The notes under the pieces: generated by a model | Told to the model about the DNA's origin: nothing | Seen by the model: the letters and a program-made list of their open reading frames with translations, nothing else | The model's database searches: none | Position numbers and translations under genes: made by a program | NCBI GenBank assembly: GCA_020852655.1 | Contig: JADZAI010000010.1 | Location: 1 to 64,000 of the forward strand | DNA length: 64,000 bases | Origin: Alphaproteobacteria bacterium | GTDB taxonomy: Bacteria; Pseudomonadota; Alphaproteobacteria; Micropepsales; Micropepsaceae | Reading direction: 5' to 3' | Part shown: positions 26,577 through 36,700 of the stretch, in pieces | Numbering within the stretch: the stretch's first letter is position 1 | How the letters are laid out: each line of letters starts with the position of its first letter

Positions 26577-27347
26577 ATGTATCAGGCCTCTGCCCAACCC
26601 CTGTCCTTGCCGTCCGGCGCCTCGGCGCTTGAAGCCATGCAGGCGATTGATTGGCTGAGCGGTGTGTCTACAGACACACTGTCCCTACTCGCCGAACGGT
26701 CAGTCGTTCTGCGCCTGCCGAAGGGCGCACAGATCTTCGAGCAGGCCGAGACCCCGGGGTTCTGCCAAATGCTGTTGGCCGGGACGATCGAATTGCTGGC
26801 CGTTCGCGACAGCGAGGAGACCCTGGTCGAGGTGCTACAGCCGGTCGATCTTGTCTTGCCCGCGGCTGTCCTCGGCGAGCTACCCTATCTGGTGCGGGCA
26901 CGGGTCCGCGACGAGGCGACCCTCCTGCTGATCCAGGCTGATGCCTTCCGAAGTGCCGTTGCCCGGGATCATGCTCTATGCCTGGCCGTTCTCGCGTCCC
27001 AGGCAACGCAGTTCCGCCGCCAGATGAAGCTGGCAAAGGCGGTGCGCTTGCGGTCGGCCGAAGAGAGGATCGGCAGCTTCCTCGTCGCTTTGGCGCTGCG
27101 CCACCCCGGAGAAGCGCGGATGCGCCTTCCGGTCGAGAAGCGCCACATCGCGTCCCAACTCGGTATGACCCGGGAGACGCTCTCGCGGGCCTTGCCCACC
27201 CTTGCGCGCCACGGCCTGCGCATCGAAGGCGACACGCTCATTGTCGAGGACCTGGCGGCCGCGCGCGGCGCGTTTCCGTTCGATCCGCTCATCGATGGCC
27301 GCGATCCGATCAAGCCGATGCTTCCTCGTCAGGGGAATCCGAAATGA
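26577..27347 (+). CDS. Crp/Fnr family transcriptional regulator (Dnr/FixK-like, no Fe-S cysteines)
   Basis: A 256-residue regulator with start at MYQASAQPL; an upstream in-frame extension would overlap narG and the operator sites, so it is rejected. Residues about 40-150 form a cyclic-nucleotide-type beta roll (LPKGAQIFEQAETPGFCQMLLAG), followed by a dimer helix and a winged HTH near 188-210 with HIASQLGMTRETLSRALPTL, whose Glu-x-x-Ser-Arg recognition core is FNR-like. The N-terminal Cys cluster of FNR is missing, so oxygen is not sensed through Fe-S; heme/NO sensing (Dnr/Nnr) or FixK-like behaviour is more likely. It overlaps moeA by ATGA. Confidence 0.88.
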   Translation: MYQASAQPLSLPSGASALEAMQAIDWLSGVSTDTLSLLAERSVVLRLPKGAQIFEQAETPGFCQMLLAGTIELLAVRDSEETLVEVLQPVDLVLPAAVLGELPYLVRARVRDEATLLLIQADAFRSAVARDHALCLAVLASQATQFRRQMKLAKAVRLRSAEERIGSFLVALALRHPGEARMRLPVEKRHIASQLGMTRETLSRALPTLARHGLRIEGDTLIVEDLAAARGAFPFDPLIDGRDPIKPMLPRQGNPK

Positions 27348-28600
27348 AGCGGTATGCGATCCTGCGCGGAAAACTGTCGGACGGCCCCGCCGCGGCGACC
27401 GCGGATGCCGTCCGCGCGATGGTATCCCTCGACCAAGCGCTCGACATCGTTGCCTGCCGCGCCGCGCCCGGCCCCACCGAGCGCGTCAGGCTGGAAGACG
27501 CCGGCGGCCGTGTCCTCGCGCGGCCGGCGATCGCGCGGCGAACCGCGCCTGCGAGCGACGTTTCGGCCATGGACGGCTACGCGGTGCGCAGTGACGACCT
27601 GAAGAGTCTTCCTGCCTTGCTGAGGCTGGCCGGGCGAACTTTCGCCGGTGAGCCCGCCGCCGGCGCGCTTGTACCGGGCACAGCCGCCAGGGTGTTTACC
27701 GGCGCACCCCTGCCGCCCGGGGCGGATCGCGTGGTGCTCCAGGAGGAGGTGCGGGCGGACGGCGCGGTCGTCGTCGTCACGACGGCCGGCGGCAAGCCCC
27801 ACGTCCGATCCCGCGGCTCGGATTTCAGGGCCGGGGATATCCTGGTTCCAACGGCAACGACACTCACCCCTGGGTGCCTTGTCGCAGCCGCCGCAGCGGA
27901 TCTTGCCGAGCTGGAGGTCTTTGCCAGACCCAAGGTTTCGATCCTTGCAACCGGCGATGAATTGCGGCCTCCCGGCATGACTGGCGCGAGTCCTGAGACG
28001 ATTCCTGACAGCGTATCGGTCGGGGTGAGCGCACTCGCGCGCCTGTTCGGCGCCAAACCGACGGTCCACTCGCTGCTGCGCGACGAACCGGCTTCCCTGC
28101 GGTCCGCTGCCAAAGTGGCGGCGGAGCGCGCGGATATTGTGATCGTGATCGGAGGCGCATCGGTCGGTGAACGCGACTACGCCCGCACCATGTTCGGCCC
28201 CGATCTGGACATCTCCTTTTCCAAGGTACGGATGCGGCCCGCCAAGCCCACCTGGTTCGGCAGCGCGCATGGGACCTTGGTACTGGGCCTCCCCGGCAAT
28301 CCGGTCGCCGCACTGGTTGCCGCACGCTTGTTTCTTGCCCCGCTGCTTTGCGGGCTTTGCGGACTCAGCCCGCGCTCCGCTCTGCGGTGGCGGAAGGCGC
28401 CATTGGCGACGGAGCTCGAACCGACGAGCGACTTCGACCTCCTGCTCTGCGCGCGGCCCAGGGAGGATGCTGTCGAGGTTCTCGCAAACCGCGACTCCAG
28501 CGCGCAATCGGCCTTGGCCCAGACCGGCCTGTTGGTGCGCCGGCGGCCGAACGCTCCCTCGGCGGTCGCAGGAACCTTCGTCGAAACGCTCGACTTCTGA
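27344..28600 (+). CDS. moeA: Molybdopterin molybdenumtransferase MoeA
   Basis: The 418-residue protein inserts molybdate into adenylylated molybdopterin, giving the cofactor needed by NarG. Landmarks: SLDQALDIV at the N-terminus, SAMDGYAVRSDD, PGTAARVFTGAPLPPGADRVVLQEE, VRSRGSDFRAGDIL, STGDE-like ILATGDEL, VIGGASVGERDY at about 267-278 and LPGNPVAALV. The C-terminal domain IV is present. The ATG overlaps the regulator's TGA (ATGA), so regulator and cofactor gene form one operon. This places Mo-cofactor supply directly under the nitrate-respiration switch. Confidence 0.93.
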   Translation: MKRYAILRGKLSDGPAAATADAVRAMVSLDQALDIVACRAAPGPTERVRLEDAGGRVLARPAIARRTAPASDVSAMDGYAVRSDDLKSLPALLRLAGRTFAGEPAAGALVPGTAARVFTGAPLPPGADRVVLQEEVRADGAVVVVTTAGGKPHVRSRGSDFRAGDILVPTATTLTPGCLVAAAAADLAELEVFARPKVSILATGDELRPPGMTGASPETIPDSVSVGVSALARLFGAKPTVHSLLRDEPASLRSAAKVAAERADIVIVIGGASVGERDYARTMFGPDLDISFSKVRMRPAKPTWFGSAHGTLVLGLPGNPVAALVAARLFLAPLLCGLCGLSPRSALRWRKAPLATELEPTSDFDLLLCARPREDAVEVLANRDSSAQSALAQTGLLVRRRPNAPSAVAGTFVETLDF

Positions 28601-28676
28601 GCCCGCCCCCGCGAAGAGCCCGATCGAGCTGATGCCGCATCCGCGGCAACGCCCCCTTCTGTGCCGCCGCGATTGT

Positions 28677-28702
28677 GCCCGGACCCGCTCTTCGGTCCGG
28701 GC
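28677..28702. terminator. Hairpin between convergent moeA and narK
   Basis: A perfect 9-bp stem GCCCGGACC/GGTCCGGGC with loop CGCTCTTC sits in the 146-bp gap between the two stop codons. The T-content after it is low (TTATC), so a bidirectional but weak terminator is the best guess. Confidence 0.5.
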
Positions 28703-28746
28703 TTATCAAGCGCAGATGCTCCTCGCGCCCGGGCCGGGCTCTGGCA

Positions 28747-31464
28747 TCAAGCCGTGGCCGGGGCACCGATGCGCGTGGCCGGATTCAATATGCAGCCGCG
28801 CCGGGTGTAGTAGAACCACGTCACCGCAATGCAGCTCAGGTAGAATCCGAGGAACCCCCACAGTGCCGCATCGGCTGCGCCGGTCAGCGCAATGGATGAC
28901 CCGAAGCTCTTCGGAATGAAGAAGGCGCCGTACGCGGCAATGGCCGATGTGAAGCCGATGATCGCCGCCGCTTCCTTCTCTGCCTGACGGCGCCGCTCCG
29001 CTTCGTCGGCGGCCGGCATCAGCCGCTTCATCTCCGCACCCATGATGGCCGGGATCATCTGGAACGTGGAGGCGTTGCCGACCCCGGTGACGAAGAAGAG
29101 GAACACAAAGGTGGCGAGGAAGCCCCAGAACGCGCCGGGCGCATCGCGGTTGGCGACGAAATAGAGTGCCGCCAGCGTGCCGGCCGCCATCGCCACGAAT
29201 ACGATCAGCGTTACGCGCGCGCCGCCCCAGCGGTCCGATACCCATCCGGTGAAAGACCGCGACAGGGCGCCCACGAGAGGGCCAAGGAACGCAAAGGCGA
29301 GGGCATCGACACCGGGGAAAAGCGTCTTCGACAGCAGCGGGAAGCCGGCCGAGAAGCCGATGAACGAACCGAAGGTGCCGGTATACAGCCAGCACATGAT
29401 CCAGGTGTGCTTGCGTTCGAAGATGACAGCCTGCTCAGCAAACGATGCCTTGGCGCTCGTCAGGTCGTTCATCCCGAACCAGGCCGCGAACGCGGATGCG
29501 ATGATGAACGGCACGAAGATGAAGCCGGCATTCTGGAGCCAGAGCGTGCCGCCGGCCGCGGTCGTCTGAGGCGCGCCGCCCAGCCATCCGAACACGGACG
29601 TGGTTATGACGAGAGGCACGGCGAATTGGACCACGCTGACGCCGAGATTTCCGAGGCCTGCATTGAGGGCAAGGGCGTTGCCCTTCTCGGCGCGCGGATA
29701 GAAGAACGAGATGTTGGCCATCGAGGAGGCGAAGTTTCCGCCGCCGAAGCCGCAGAGCAGCGCCAACCCCAGGAATATCACATAGGGCGTGGACGGGCTC
29801 TGCACGGCCATTCCGATGCCGACCGCCGGAATGAGCAGAGACCACGTTGCCAGCGTCGTCCACAAGCGGCCGCCGAAGATCGGCACCATGAACGAGTAGA
29901 ATATCCGCAGTGTCGCCCCGGAGAGTCCCGGAAGGGCCGCAAGCCAAAAGAGCTGGTCGGTCGAATAGGCAAACCCGATCGACGGCAGCTTTGCGACGAC
30001 CACCGACCAGACCATCCAGACCGCGAACGACAACAGCAACGACGGAATCGAGATCCACAGATTCTGGCGCGCTATGGCACGCCCTCTGGATCCCCATTGC
30101 TGTGCATCTTCCGGATTCCAGTCGCTGATGACGTGGCCGGCCATCGAACGTGCCCGCACCGGGTCGTGCACGTCGTGCATCTCGGGTAGTTGCGGAAGCT
30201 GATCGAGTGCCTCGCCGACGGTGGCGCGCTCCATGGCGCGGATGGAGAGGTGCATCCACACGAGCGCGACGGCGGTCAGCGCAAAGAGCAGCATGAAGCA
30301 GCTCTGCCAGACACCGACGAGGTCGTTCGCGACGCCGAAGAGAATCGGCAGCACGAACCCGCCGAGTCCGCCGATCATGCCGACCAGACCGCCGACAGCG
30401 CCGACCCGGTCCGGATAGTAGACGGGGATGTGCTTGAACACCGCCGCCTTCCCGAGCGACATGAAGAAGCCCAGGACGAAGACGATGACGACGAAGGCGA
30501 CTGGAGAGGTCTCCAGGTGGAAGCTGACCGGGCCGCCGACGCCGCTGACCGTATAGGACGTCGGCGGGTAGGAGAGGATGAAGAGACAGACGATGGAAAC
30601 GAGGAACGTCCAATACATGACGCGGCGCGCGCCGTAGCGATCGGACAGCACCCCTCCATAGGCGCGGAAGATCGAGGCCGGTATGGAATAGGCTGCAGCG
30701 ATCATGCCGGCCGTCTGGATATCGAACCCGTAGACCCCGATCAGGTAGCGCGGCAGCCAGAGCGCCAGGGCCACGAAGGCGCCGAACACGAAGAAGTAAT
30801 AGAGGGCAAAGCGCCAGACCTGGATGCGCTTGAGCGGCGCAAGCTGGGACCAGAAGCTTTCCGCAGGCCTGCGGGCCGCCCGGCGCTCCCGGAGATCGGG
30901 ATCTTCCTCTGCCGTGAGATAGAAGATGACTGCCAACGCGCCGAGGATGGCCGCCCAGCTATATGCGACCGTCTGCCAGCCATAGGCCACCATCACGGCA
31001 GGTGCGGCAAATTTGGTTACGGCCGCGCCGACATTGCCCATCCCGAAGAAACCGAGCGCCATGCCCTGCCGTCCGGCCGGGAAGAAGCGGGACACATATG
31101 CCACCCCGACGGAGAATGAGCCGCCGGCAATACCGACGCCGAGCGCGGCCAGGAGGAAGGTTGGATAGTCATACGCGAAGGTGAGAAGGGCCGTTGCGAC
31201 GGCCGCAGCAAGCATCACCAGCGTCAGGACCAGCCGGCCGCCGACCTGATCGGTCCAGATTCCCAGGGCGAGCCGGATGATGGAGCCGGTCAGGACCGGC
31301 GCCCCGACAAGCAGGCCGAACTGCGTTTCGCTCAGGCCGAGGTCGTTCTTTATCTGGATCCCTATGATCGAAAAGATCGTCCAGACGGCAAAGCAGGCCG
31401 TAAAGGCAAAAGTCGAAAGGCCAAGCGCGCGCGTTTGGCTGCCACTCAGTTGCGGGTTCGTCAT
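28747..31464 (-). CDS. narK: Fused double NarK nitrate/nitrite transporter (two MFS domains)
   Basis: The 905-residue protein contains two complete 12-helix major facilitator domains. Domain 1 (about 1-420) has AFTACFAVWTIFSIIGIQIK, GLVMIGG-like GGLVGMIGGLGGFVLP (nitrate signature) and is joined by a polar linker (HDVHDPVRARSMAGHVISDWNPED) to domain 2 (about 470-905), with NAGLGNLGVSVVQFAVP as its signature. In other proteobacteria such fusions combine a proton-coupled nitrate importer (NarK1) and a nitrate/nitrite antiporter (NarK2). I place the start at MTNPQLSGSQ (31464); the alternative at 31536 would lie at the predicted transcription start. Its monocistronic unit is convergent with moeA. 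Confidence 0.93.
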   Translation of the reverse strand: MTNPQLSGSQTRALGLSTFAFTACFAVWTIFSIIGIQIKNDLGLSETQFGLLVGAPVLTGSIIRLALGIWTDQVGGRLVLTLVMLAAAVATALLTFAYDYPTFLLAALGVGIAGGSFSVGVAYVSRFFPAGRQGMALGFFGMGNVGAAVTKFAAPAVMVAYGWQTVAYSWAAILGALAVIFYLTAEEDPDLRERRAARRPAESFWSQLAPLKRIQVWRFALYYFFVFGAFVALALWLPRYLIGVYGFDIQTAGMIAAAYSIPASIFRAYGGVLSDRYGARRVMYWTFLVSIVCLFILSYPPTSYTVSGVGGPVSFHLETSPVAFVVIVFVLGFFMSLGKAAVFKHIPVYYPDRVGAVGGLVGMIGGLGGFVLPILFGVANDLVGVWQSCFMLLFALTAVALVWMHLSIRAMERATVGEALDQLPQLPEMHDVHDPVRARSMAGHVISDWNPEDAQQWGSRGRAIARQNLWISIPSLLLSFAVWMVWSVVVAKLPSIGFAYSTDQLFWLAALPGLSGATLRIFYSFMVPIFGGRLWTTLATWSLLIPAVGIGMAVQSPSTPYVIFLGLALLCGFGGGNFASSMANISFFYPRAEKGNALALNAGLGNLGVSVVQFAVPLVITTSVFGWLGGAPQTTAAGGTLWLQNAGFIFVPFIIASAFAAWFGMNDLTSAKASFAEQAVIFERKHTWIMCWLYTGTFGSFIGFSAGFPLLSKTLFPGVDALAFAFLGPLVGALSRSFTGWVSDRWGGARVTLIVFVAMAAGTLAALYFVANRDAPGAFWGFLATFVFLFFVTGVGNASTFQMIPAIMGAEMKRLMPAADEAERRRQAEKEAAAIIGFTSAIAAYGAFFIPKSFGSSIALTGAADAALWGFLGFYLSCIAVTWFYYTRRGCILNPATRIGAPATA

Positions 31465-31566
31465 GTAGACATCTGGCCCCTTGGGATTGGTGCCAGCATG
31501 GGCGGACGAGTCGCGAGTTTCATTGACATGCCTCACCCAGTTCCGTTGCCGGGGCCTGCCTTGCAG

Positions 31567-31580
31567 TTGACGAACGTCAC
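31567..31580. promoter_or_regulatory. FNR/Dnr-like box upstream of narK
   Basis: TTGACGAACGTCAC is an N4-spaced dyad (TGAC-GAAC-GTCA) like the sites at 26493 and 26537. It lies about 110 bases before the preferred narK ATG, placing a class II start near 31532. The rest of the 335-bp interval 31465-31799 holds only the hairpin at 31704 as a clear signal. Confidence 0.55.
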
Positions 31581-31703
31581 GCGGCCGGGCGTGTGCAGAT
31601 CATGACGGCTGCGCCCGCTGGCTTCCCCCCACAGGCGAACCGCTGAGGACCGTCTGGCCGAAGCTGCATACGGCACCCCCATCGAGCTGCATCCGAAACA
31701 GAC

Positions 31704-31729
31704 GAAGGCGGCGTCTGACCGCCGCCTTC
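31704..31729 (-). terminator. Terminator-like hairpin after the BVMO gene
   Basis: A perfect 10-bp stem GAAGGCGGCG/CGCCGCCTTC with a 6-base loop, 71 bases past the BVMO stop. On the minus strand it is followed by GTCTGTTTC, a weak T-run. Confidence 0.55.
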
Positions 31730-31799
31730 CATCCGTGATAAAAGCTCGCCCCGCGCCACTCGAATTGACGACGCTTCGCGGACGGTACCCCGCGCGGTG

Positions 31800-33608
31800 C
31801 TACTCCGCAGTCAGGACTTCATCTCGGCCAAGGCCACCGTTCGCCCGCCAATCCTCTAGCAGGCGCATGTACTCGAACGGCCCGCCGCCATAGATGCCGC
31901 TGAAGAACGCTCCGTCTTCAGGTTTGCCTTCGCCGTTGTAGTACCCGGGCGTGCATTCGGTGAAGAACTTGTCGCGATTGACCGCCTTGGCGGCCATCTC
32001 GGCTTGCCAGGCATTCTCCGCGGCCTCGCTGATTTCGATCGAGCGAACCTGCCGCGACATGCCCGTGCTGATGACGTGGGCGATGTGCTTGGCCTGTTCG
32101 TCCGCGGTCAGCGGAATGTTGACCGTGACGCCGGATTGGGCGCCGCCAATGATGAAGAAGTTCGGGAAGCCCCGGGTCTGCATTCCGTGCAGCGATTTCA
32201 CGCCGCCCTTCCAGCGGTCGGTGAGCGAGAGGCTGTCTCGTCCGCGCACTTCAAAATCGGCGCGCCGCGTATAGTCGGTTCCGACCTCGAAGCCGGTGGC
32301 GAAGACCAGGCAGTCAACCTCGTACTCCTTGCCGTTTGCGACGACGCCGTGCTCAGTGAGGCGTTCAACGCCCCGCCCGGCCGTGTCGACAAGCGTTACG
32401 TTGGGCCGATTGAACGTCTCCAGATAATCGTCATGGAAGCACGGCCGCTTGCAGAACATGTTGTACCAGGGCTTCAGCGCCTCTGCTGTCGCGGGGTCCT
32501 TGACCACCGCGTCCACCCTGGCCCGGATCTGCTCCAGCTTCTGGAAGTCGGCAAGCTGGCGCAGTTCCTCCAGGTCGGCGGTCCCGGTGCCGCCGGGTGC
32601 CTTGGCAAGCGAGAAGACCGTGCGGAATATCTCCGTCCAGCCGTCGCCGACCTGATCGTCTTCGACCGGAATGCCGGCGATGAGCGAGTCGAAGTTGACC
32701 TGGCGCCGCCGCTGCCAGCCCGGCGTCAGCGCCTTCGCCCAGGCCGGGTCGGTCTCGCGATCGTTCCGGACGTCGACCACCGACGGCGTGCGCTGGAAGA
32801 CATAGAGCTGCTTGGCCGAAGCCCCAAGATGCGGAATGCACTGGATCGCGGTAGCGCCCGTGCCGATGATTCCCACCCGCTTGTCGGCCAGCTTCGCCAG
32901 ATTCCCTTCCGGGCCTCCGCCGGTATAGGCATAGTCCCAACGGCTCGTGTGGAAGGCGTGCCCTTTGAACGTGTCGATGCCGGGGATACCGGGCAGCTTG
33001 GGGCGGTTGAGCGGACCGGGGCCGACGATCACGAACCGGGCCCGCATGTCGTCGCCACGATCGGTCTTCACGCGCCAGCGTGCGGCTGTAGCATCCCAGG
33101 TCATGCTGGTGACCTGTGTCTGGAAGCAGGCGTGGTCGTAGAGGCCGAAATGTCGCCCGATCCGCCGGCAATGCTCCATGATCTCCGGGGCCGGCGCGTA
33201 TTTGCGCTTGGGCATATAGCCCGTCTCTTCCAGCAGCGGGAGATAGATGTAGCTCTCCACGTCGCAGGCACAGCCGGGGTAGCGGTTCCAATACCAGGTG
33301 CCGCCGAAATCGCCGGCCTTCTCGATGATACGGATCGACTTGACGCCGGCCTCCCTGAGCCGCGCTCCGGCGAACAGGCCGGCAAATCCGCCACCGACGA
33401 TGATGACGTCGACCTCATCGGCGAGCGGCGCCCGGGTGAAGCCCGGATCGACGTAGGGGTCGTCCATGAAATGCGCGAAGCGGCCCTCAACGCCGATATA
33501 CTGCTCGTTCCCTTCCGGGCGCAGACGCTTGTCGCGTTCCTCCACATACCGGCGGCGGAGGTTCTCGGGGTCGAAATCAAAGGCCTTTTTTGCGACTGCG
33601 GCGTTCAT
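31800..33608 (-). CDS. Flavin-containing Baeyer-Villiger monooxygenase
   Basis: The 602-residue protein inserts oxygen next to a ketone using FAD and NADPH. The first Rossmann motif is IIVGGGFAGLFAGARL near residue 70, the second VGIIGTGATAIQC, and between them FKGHAFHTSRW fits the BVMO fingerprint F-x-G-x(3)-H-x(3)-W exactly. It belongs to the longer cyclohexanone/phenylacetone-type group with an N-terminal extension (LRRRYVEERDKRLRPEGNEQYIGVEG). The start ATG at 33608 follows GGGAGGGAAC; a longer frame to 33650 would run through a palindrome at the predicted promoter. Two operators lie upstream, one FNR-like. Substrate unknown; a steroid or terpenoid ketone would suit other genes here. Confidence 0.93.
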   Translation of the reverse strand: MNAAVAKKAFDFDPENLRRRYVEERDKRLRPEGNEQYIGVEGRFAHFMDDPYVDPGFTRAPLADEVDVIIVGGGFAGLFAGARLREAGVKSIRIIEKAGDFGGTWYWNRYPGCACDVESYIYLPLLEETGYMPKRKYAPAPEIMEHCRRIGRHFGLYDHACFQTQVTSMTWDATAARWRVKTDRGDDMRARFVIVGPGPLNRPKLPGIPGIDTFKGHAFHTSRWDYAYTGGGPEGNLAKLADKRVGIIGTGATAIQCIPHLGASAKQLYVFQRTPSVVDVRNDRETDPAWAKALTPGWQRRRQVNFDSLIAGIPVEDDQVGDGWTEIFRTVFSLAKAPGGTGTADLEELRQLADFQKLEQIRARVDAVVKDPATAEALKPWYNMFCKRPCFHDDYLETFNRPNVTLVDTAGRGVERLTEHGVVANGKEYEVDCLVFATGFEVGTDYTRRADFEVRGRDSLSLTDRWKGGVKSLHGMQTRGFPNFFIIGGAQSGVTVNIPLTADEQAKHIAHVISTGMSRQVRSIEISEAAENAWQAEMAAKAVNRDKFFTECTPGYYNGEGKPEDGAFFSGIYGGGPFEYMRLLEDWRANGGLGRDEVLTAE

Positions 33609-33633
33609 GGGTTCCCTCCCGCGGGCTCTGTCA

Positions 33634-33652
33634 GTTTGAGTAATACTCAAAC
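33634..33652. promoter_or_regulatory. Perfect palindromic operator at the BVMO promoter
   Basis: GTTTGAGT-AAT-ACTCAAAC is a perfect 8-3-8 inverted repeat centred 35 bases before the BVMO ATG. Its size and symmetry fit a TetR/AcrR-type repressor site; no such regulator gene lies in the window. Confidence 0.6.
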
Positions 33653-33677
33653 GTTACAGAAGCGGCCGAGGCTGCCG

Positions 33678-33691
33678 TTGATCTAGATCAA
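33678..33691. promoter_or_regulatory. Perfect FNR-type box upstream of BVMO
   Basis: TTGAT-CTAG-ATCAA is an exact FNR/FixK/Dnr consensus. Its centre is 41.5 bp upstream of the centre of the palindrome at 33634-33652, so an activated transcript would start inside that palindrome. Confidence 0.75.
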
Positions 33692-33734
33692 TCCTTGGCG
33701 CGGCGGGAGCGTTTCGCGCGAGGAGCGACGGCTT

Positions 33735-36700
33735 TCAGCCCGTCAAGACTCGACGGGCAACGCTTTCCAGGCGGTTGCGCGCCTGTTCTCGCAGCTTGGC
33801 GAGGCCAAGATCGCGCGCCATCAACCGCGTAACCTCGTCGAGGCTGACGCCGGCTTGGGCATGCAGCGCGGCCAGACCGGCGAGCTCCGCAAGCGGAATA
33901 TCGCCGTGATCGCGGTTCACGCTTGCCCGGTAGGGGACACGTTCGACGACGTCAGCATCTGCCGGCCAGAGGACGGCCCGATCATCCTCCGACGATCGCT
34001 GGTGCCTCTCCCCCGCTGCGCCGATGACCAGCTCCCGAATGCGTCCTGCCGCCCGCTGAAATCCATGCGCGCGCGCGATCCGTGAAACGAGAACATCCTC
34101 GAAGATCGGGCCTTCAAGGTCGATCACATGACTGACCATTCGCCGGAGCTCCGAGCGATAGCTGACATCATAAAAGAGCTTGGCGTCAGGGGCGAAGCCG
34201 GCGGCAGCCAAGTCTGCCTGCATGTATTGGACAGGCGCCACGGGGGCGTCGGCGCCGCTTGACACGGTGCGGGCATAGAGAGGTTGCTGAACCGACTGGC
34301 CATCGTTTTCGAGAACCTCCGTCTCCGGAGCATCCCCATCGTCCGCCTCGGCCCCCGAGATCGTGGACTCGGCGGGGCTGCTTGGCGAAGGCTCGTCAAC
34401 AGGGATTTCGATCTCCTCCGTCACGGCTTCAGCGGCACGGCTTGCGGCGAGGTCGTCTTCAAGCTGCGTCTGCAGGCGGTCGAACGCCGCATCGGCATCC
34501 ATCCACCAATCGGTGCTCCAGACGCGGCGGATGCGCCAGCCCAGCTGCGTCAGCACCGCCTCGCGCAGCCGGTCACGGTCGCGCGCTGTGGCGGAACGGT
34601 GATAGCTCGCGCCATCGCATTCGATGCCTGCGAGGTAGCGCCCCGGGGCATCGGGATCGACAATGCCGAGGTCGATGCGGAACCCCGAAACGCCGATCTG
34701 CGTATGGACCTGCCAGCCGCGCGTTTCCAGCATGTGCTTCACGGCATCTTCGAACGGCGATTCCGTACCGCCGCCGGTGGGCGCGAAGGCTTCGGCAATG
34801 GCGGCCGGGCCTCGCTCGGCGAATTCCAGGAAGCGCTTGAAGTCCTGCACACCGCGCGAGCTGTCGGATGCGATCTGGTCGGCCCGCAGCGTCGCGAACA
34901 CCGCCATCTCCTGCCGCGCGCGGGTGATCGCGACGTTCAGCCGCCGATGCCCGCCGGCGTTCTGGAGCGAGGAAATCGTCCTTACCGGCCGCGCGGAGTC
35001 TGTCTGTGCAACCGCGACAGAGAAGAAGATGATGTCGCGCTCGTCGCCCTGCACATTCTCCAGGTTCCGGACGATGACCGGCTCGTGCCATTGATCGCCG
35101 TAGAAGAATTTCTCGATTTCGGGATTGGCCGCACGCGCCTGGTCCAGCAGGTTCTCGATCAGCCGCTGCTGCTCGCCGTTGAAGGTGACGATACCGAGCG
35201 ACTGCCGCTTCACGGTGAAAGCCGGATCCTGGAGGCGGCGGACCACTTCGTCCACGACCGCCGCTGCCTCGGCCCGGTTCACGCGGCCCTTTCCGCGCTC
35301 ATAGACGCCGTCAGGGACGTGCACATAATGCACGGCGCGGTCCGATGTCACCGGCGAGGGGAAGGTGACCAGCCTCCCTTTGTAATATTCCCGGTTCGAG
35401 AACGCGATCAGGCTTTCGTAGCGGCTGCGATAGTGCCAATCGAGGCGCAAGGGGCGGATGTTGGAGGCGAGGCACTCGTCGAGAATGCTCTCCTGGTCCT
35501 CGACATCGGTGCCGTCCTCCACGTCGTCGACGCCGCGCTCGCCGACACTGGTCGGCGGCAACTGCTCCGGGTCACCGACAATCACCACCTGACGTCCGCG
35601 TGCGATGGCCCCGATCGCATCCCAGACCGGGATCTGCGACGCCTCGTCAAAGATCACCAGGTCGAACGGCTTGCTGCCGGGCGGCAGGAACTGGGCGATC
35701 GACAGCGGGCTCATCATGACGCAGGGTGTCAGACGCGTCAGCGCGCCGGGAATCTGGCCGAACAGCTGGCGCAGCGGCAGGTGCCGGCTCTTCTTCGCGA
35801 TCTCCCGCGACAGTGCGCCCCATTCGGCGTCGCTGCCGAAGGCGGATGGGGCGGGTACGCCGCCGGCCAGCCGGGCGCGCACAATGCGCTTGGTCAATTC
35901 ACGCACCCGGTCATCCGCCTTGCGGAAGCGTTCGATCGTCGCTTCATGGCGGACGGGCAGGAAACTCCGCAGGATCGGATCGTGGGTGACGATGTCGTCG
36001 GTCCACCCGCGGGCGTAGGCAATGTCGAACCCCAGCTCCATCTCGGCCGGCGGCACCAGGCCGATCTCGACGGCTCCGGTCAGGGCCTGGAGCCCCTTGG
36101 CATTGGCCTGCGCCGAGAGGGCGGCCCACTGACACCAGGCCTGCGATCGGTTCAGCGCCCCTGCCCAGCGCTGCATCCTGACGCGCGACGACTCCAGCCA
36201 GTCCTCTCCGGCGGGCCCGTCCGTCGGGTCGGCAACAGCCAGGTGCGTGACCTTCGAGAGCGCGGCGTTCGCCGCCTGCCACGCGTCGCCGAAGCGGTTG
36301 CCGGCTGTGCGCACGTCGTCACCGCCCAGCCGCGCGATGAGGTCGGGCGTCGGGGTGCCGAGCGCCTTTACCGCTTCGCCCAGGGTCTCGCGCAGCGCGC
36401 GAGACCCTGCGATCAGTTCGGCGCAACGTGTGATATCCGTCTCCAGCCCCGCGGCGGCCGCGCCAAGCGGCCGCAGGATCGGCGCAAGCGTCTCGCCCTC
36501 GCGCGCGATCTCGCCAATTTCGATCAGTCGGACAAGATCGCAGCTGACCTCTTCCGGCGGGGGCGTGACGGCGAAGGGCTGCAACGCCAGTCGCACCTTG
36601 CGCAATCGGCCGGCACGGAAGAGGAAATTCGTTGCCGATGCGGCGCTCCATTCGGCCAGCAGCGCGCGCAAATCCTGCCCGAAAACCGAGGGCCGGTAAC

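Noticed and set aside
31465-31536. Longer narK start at 31536
   Set aside because: It would begin at the transcription start predicted from the Dnr-like box, and the extra residues are polar and unlike the family; kept as an alternative only.
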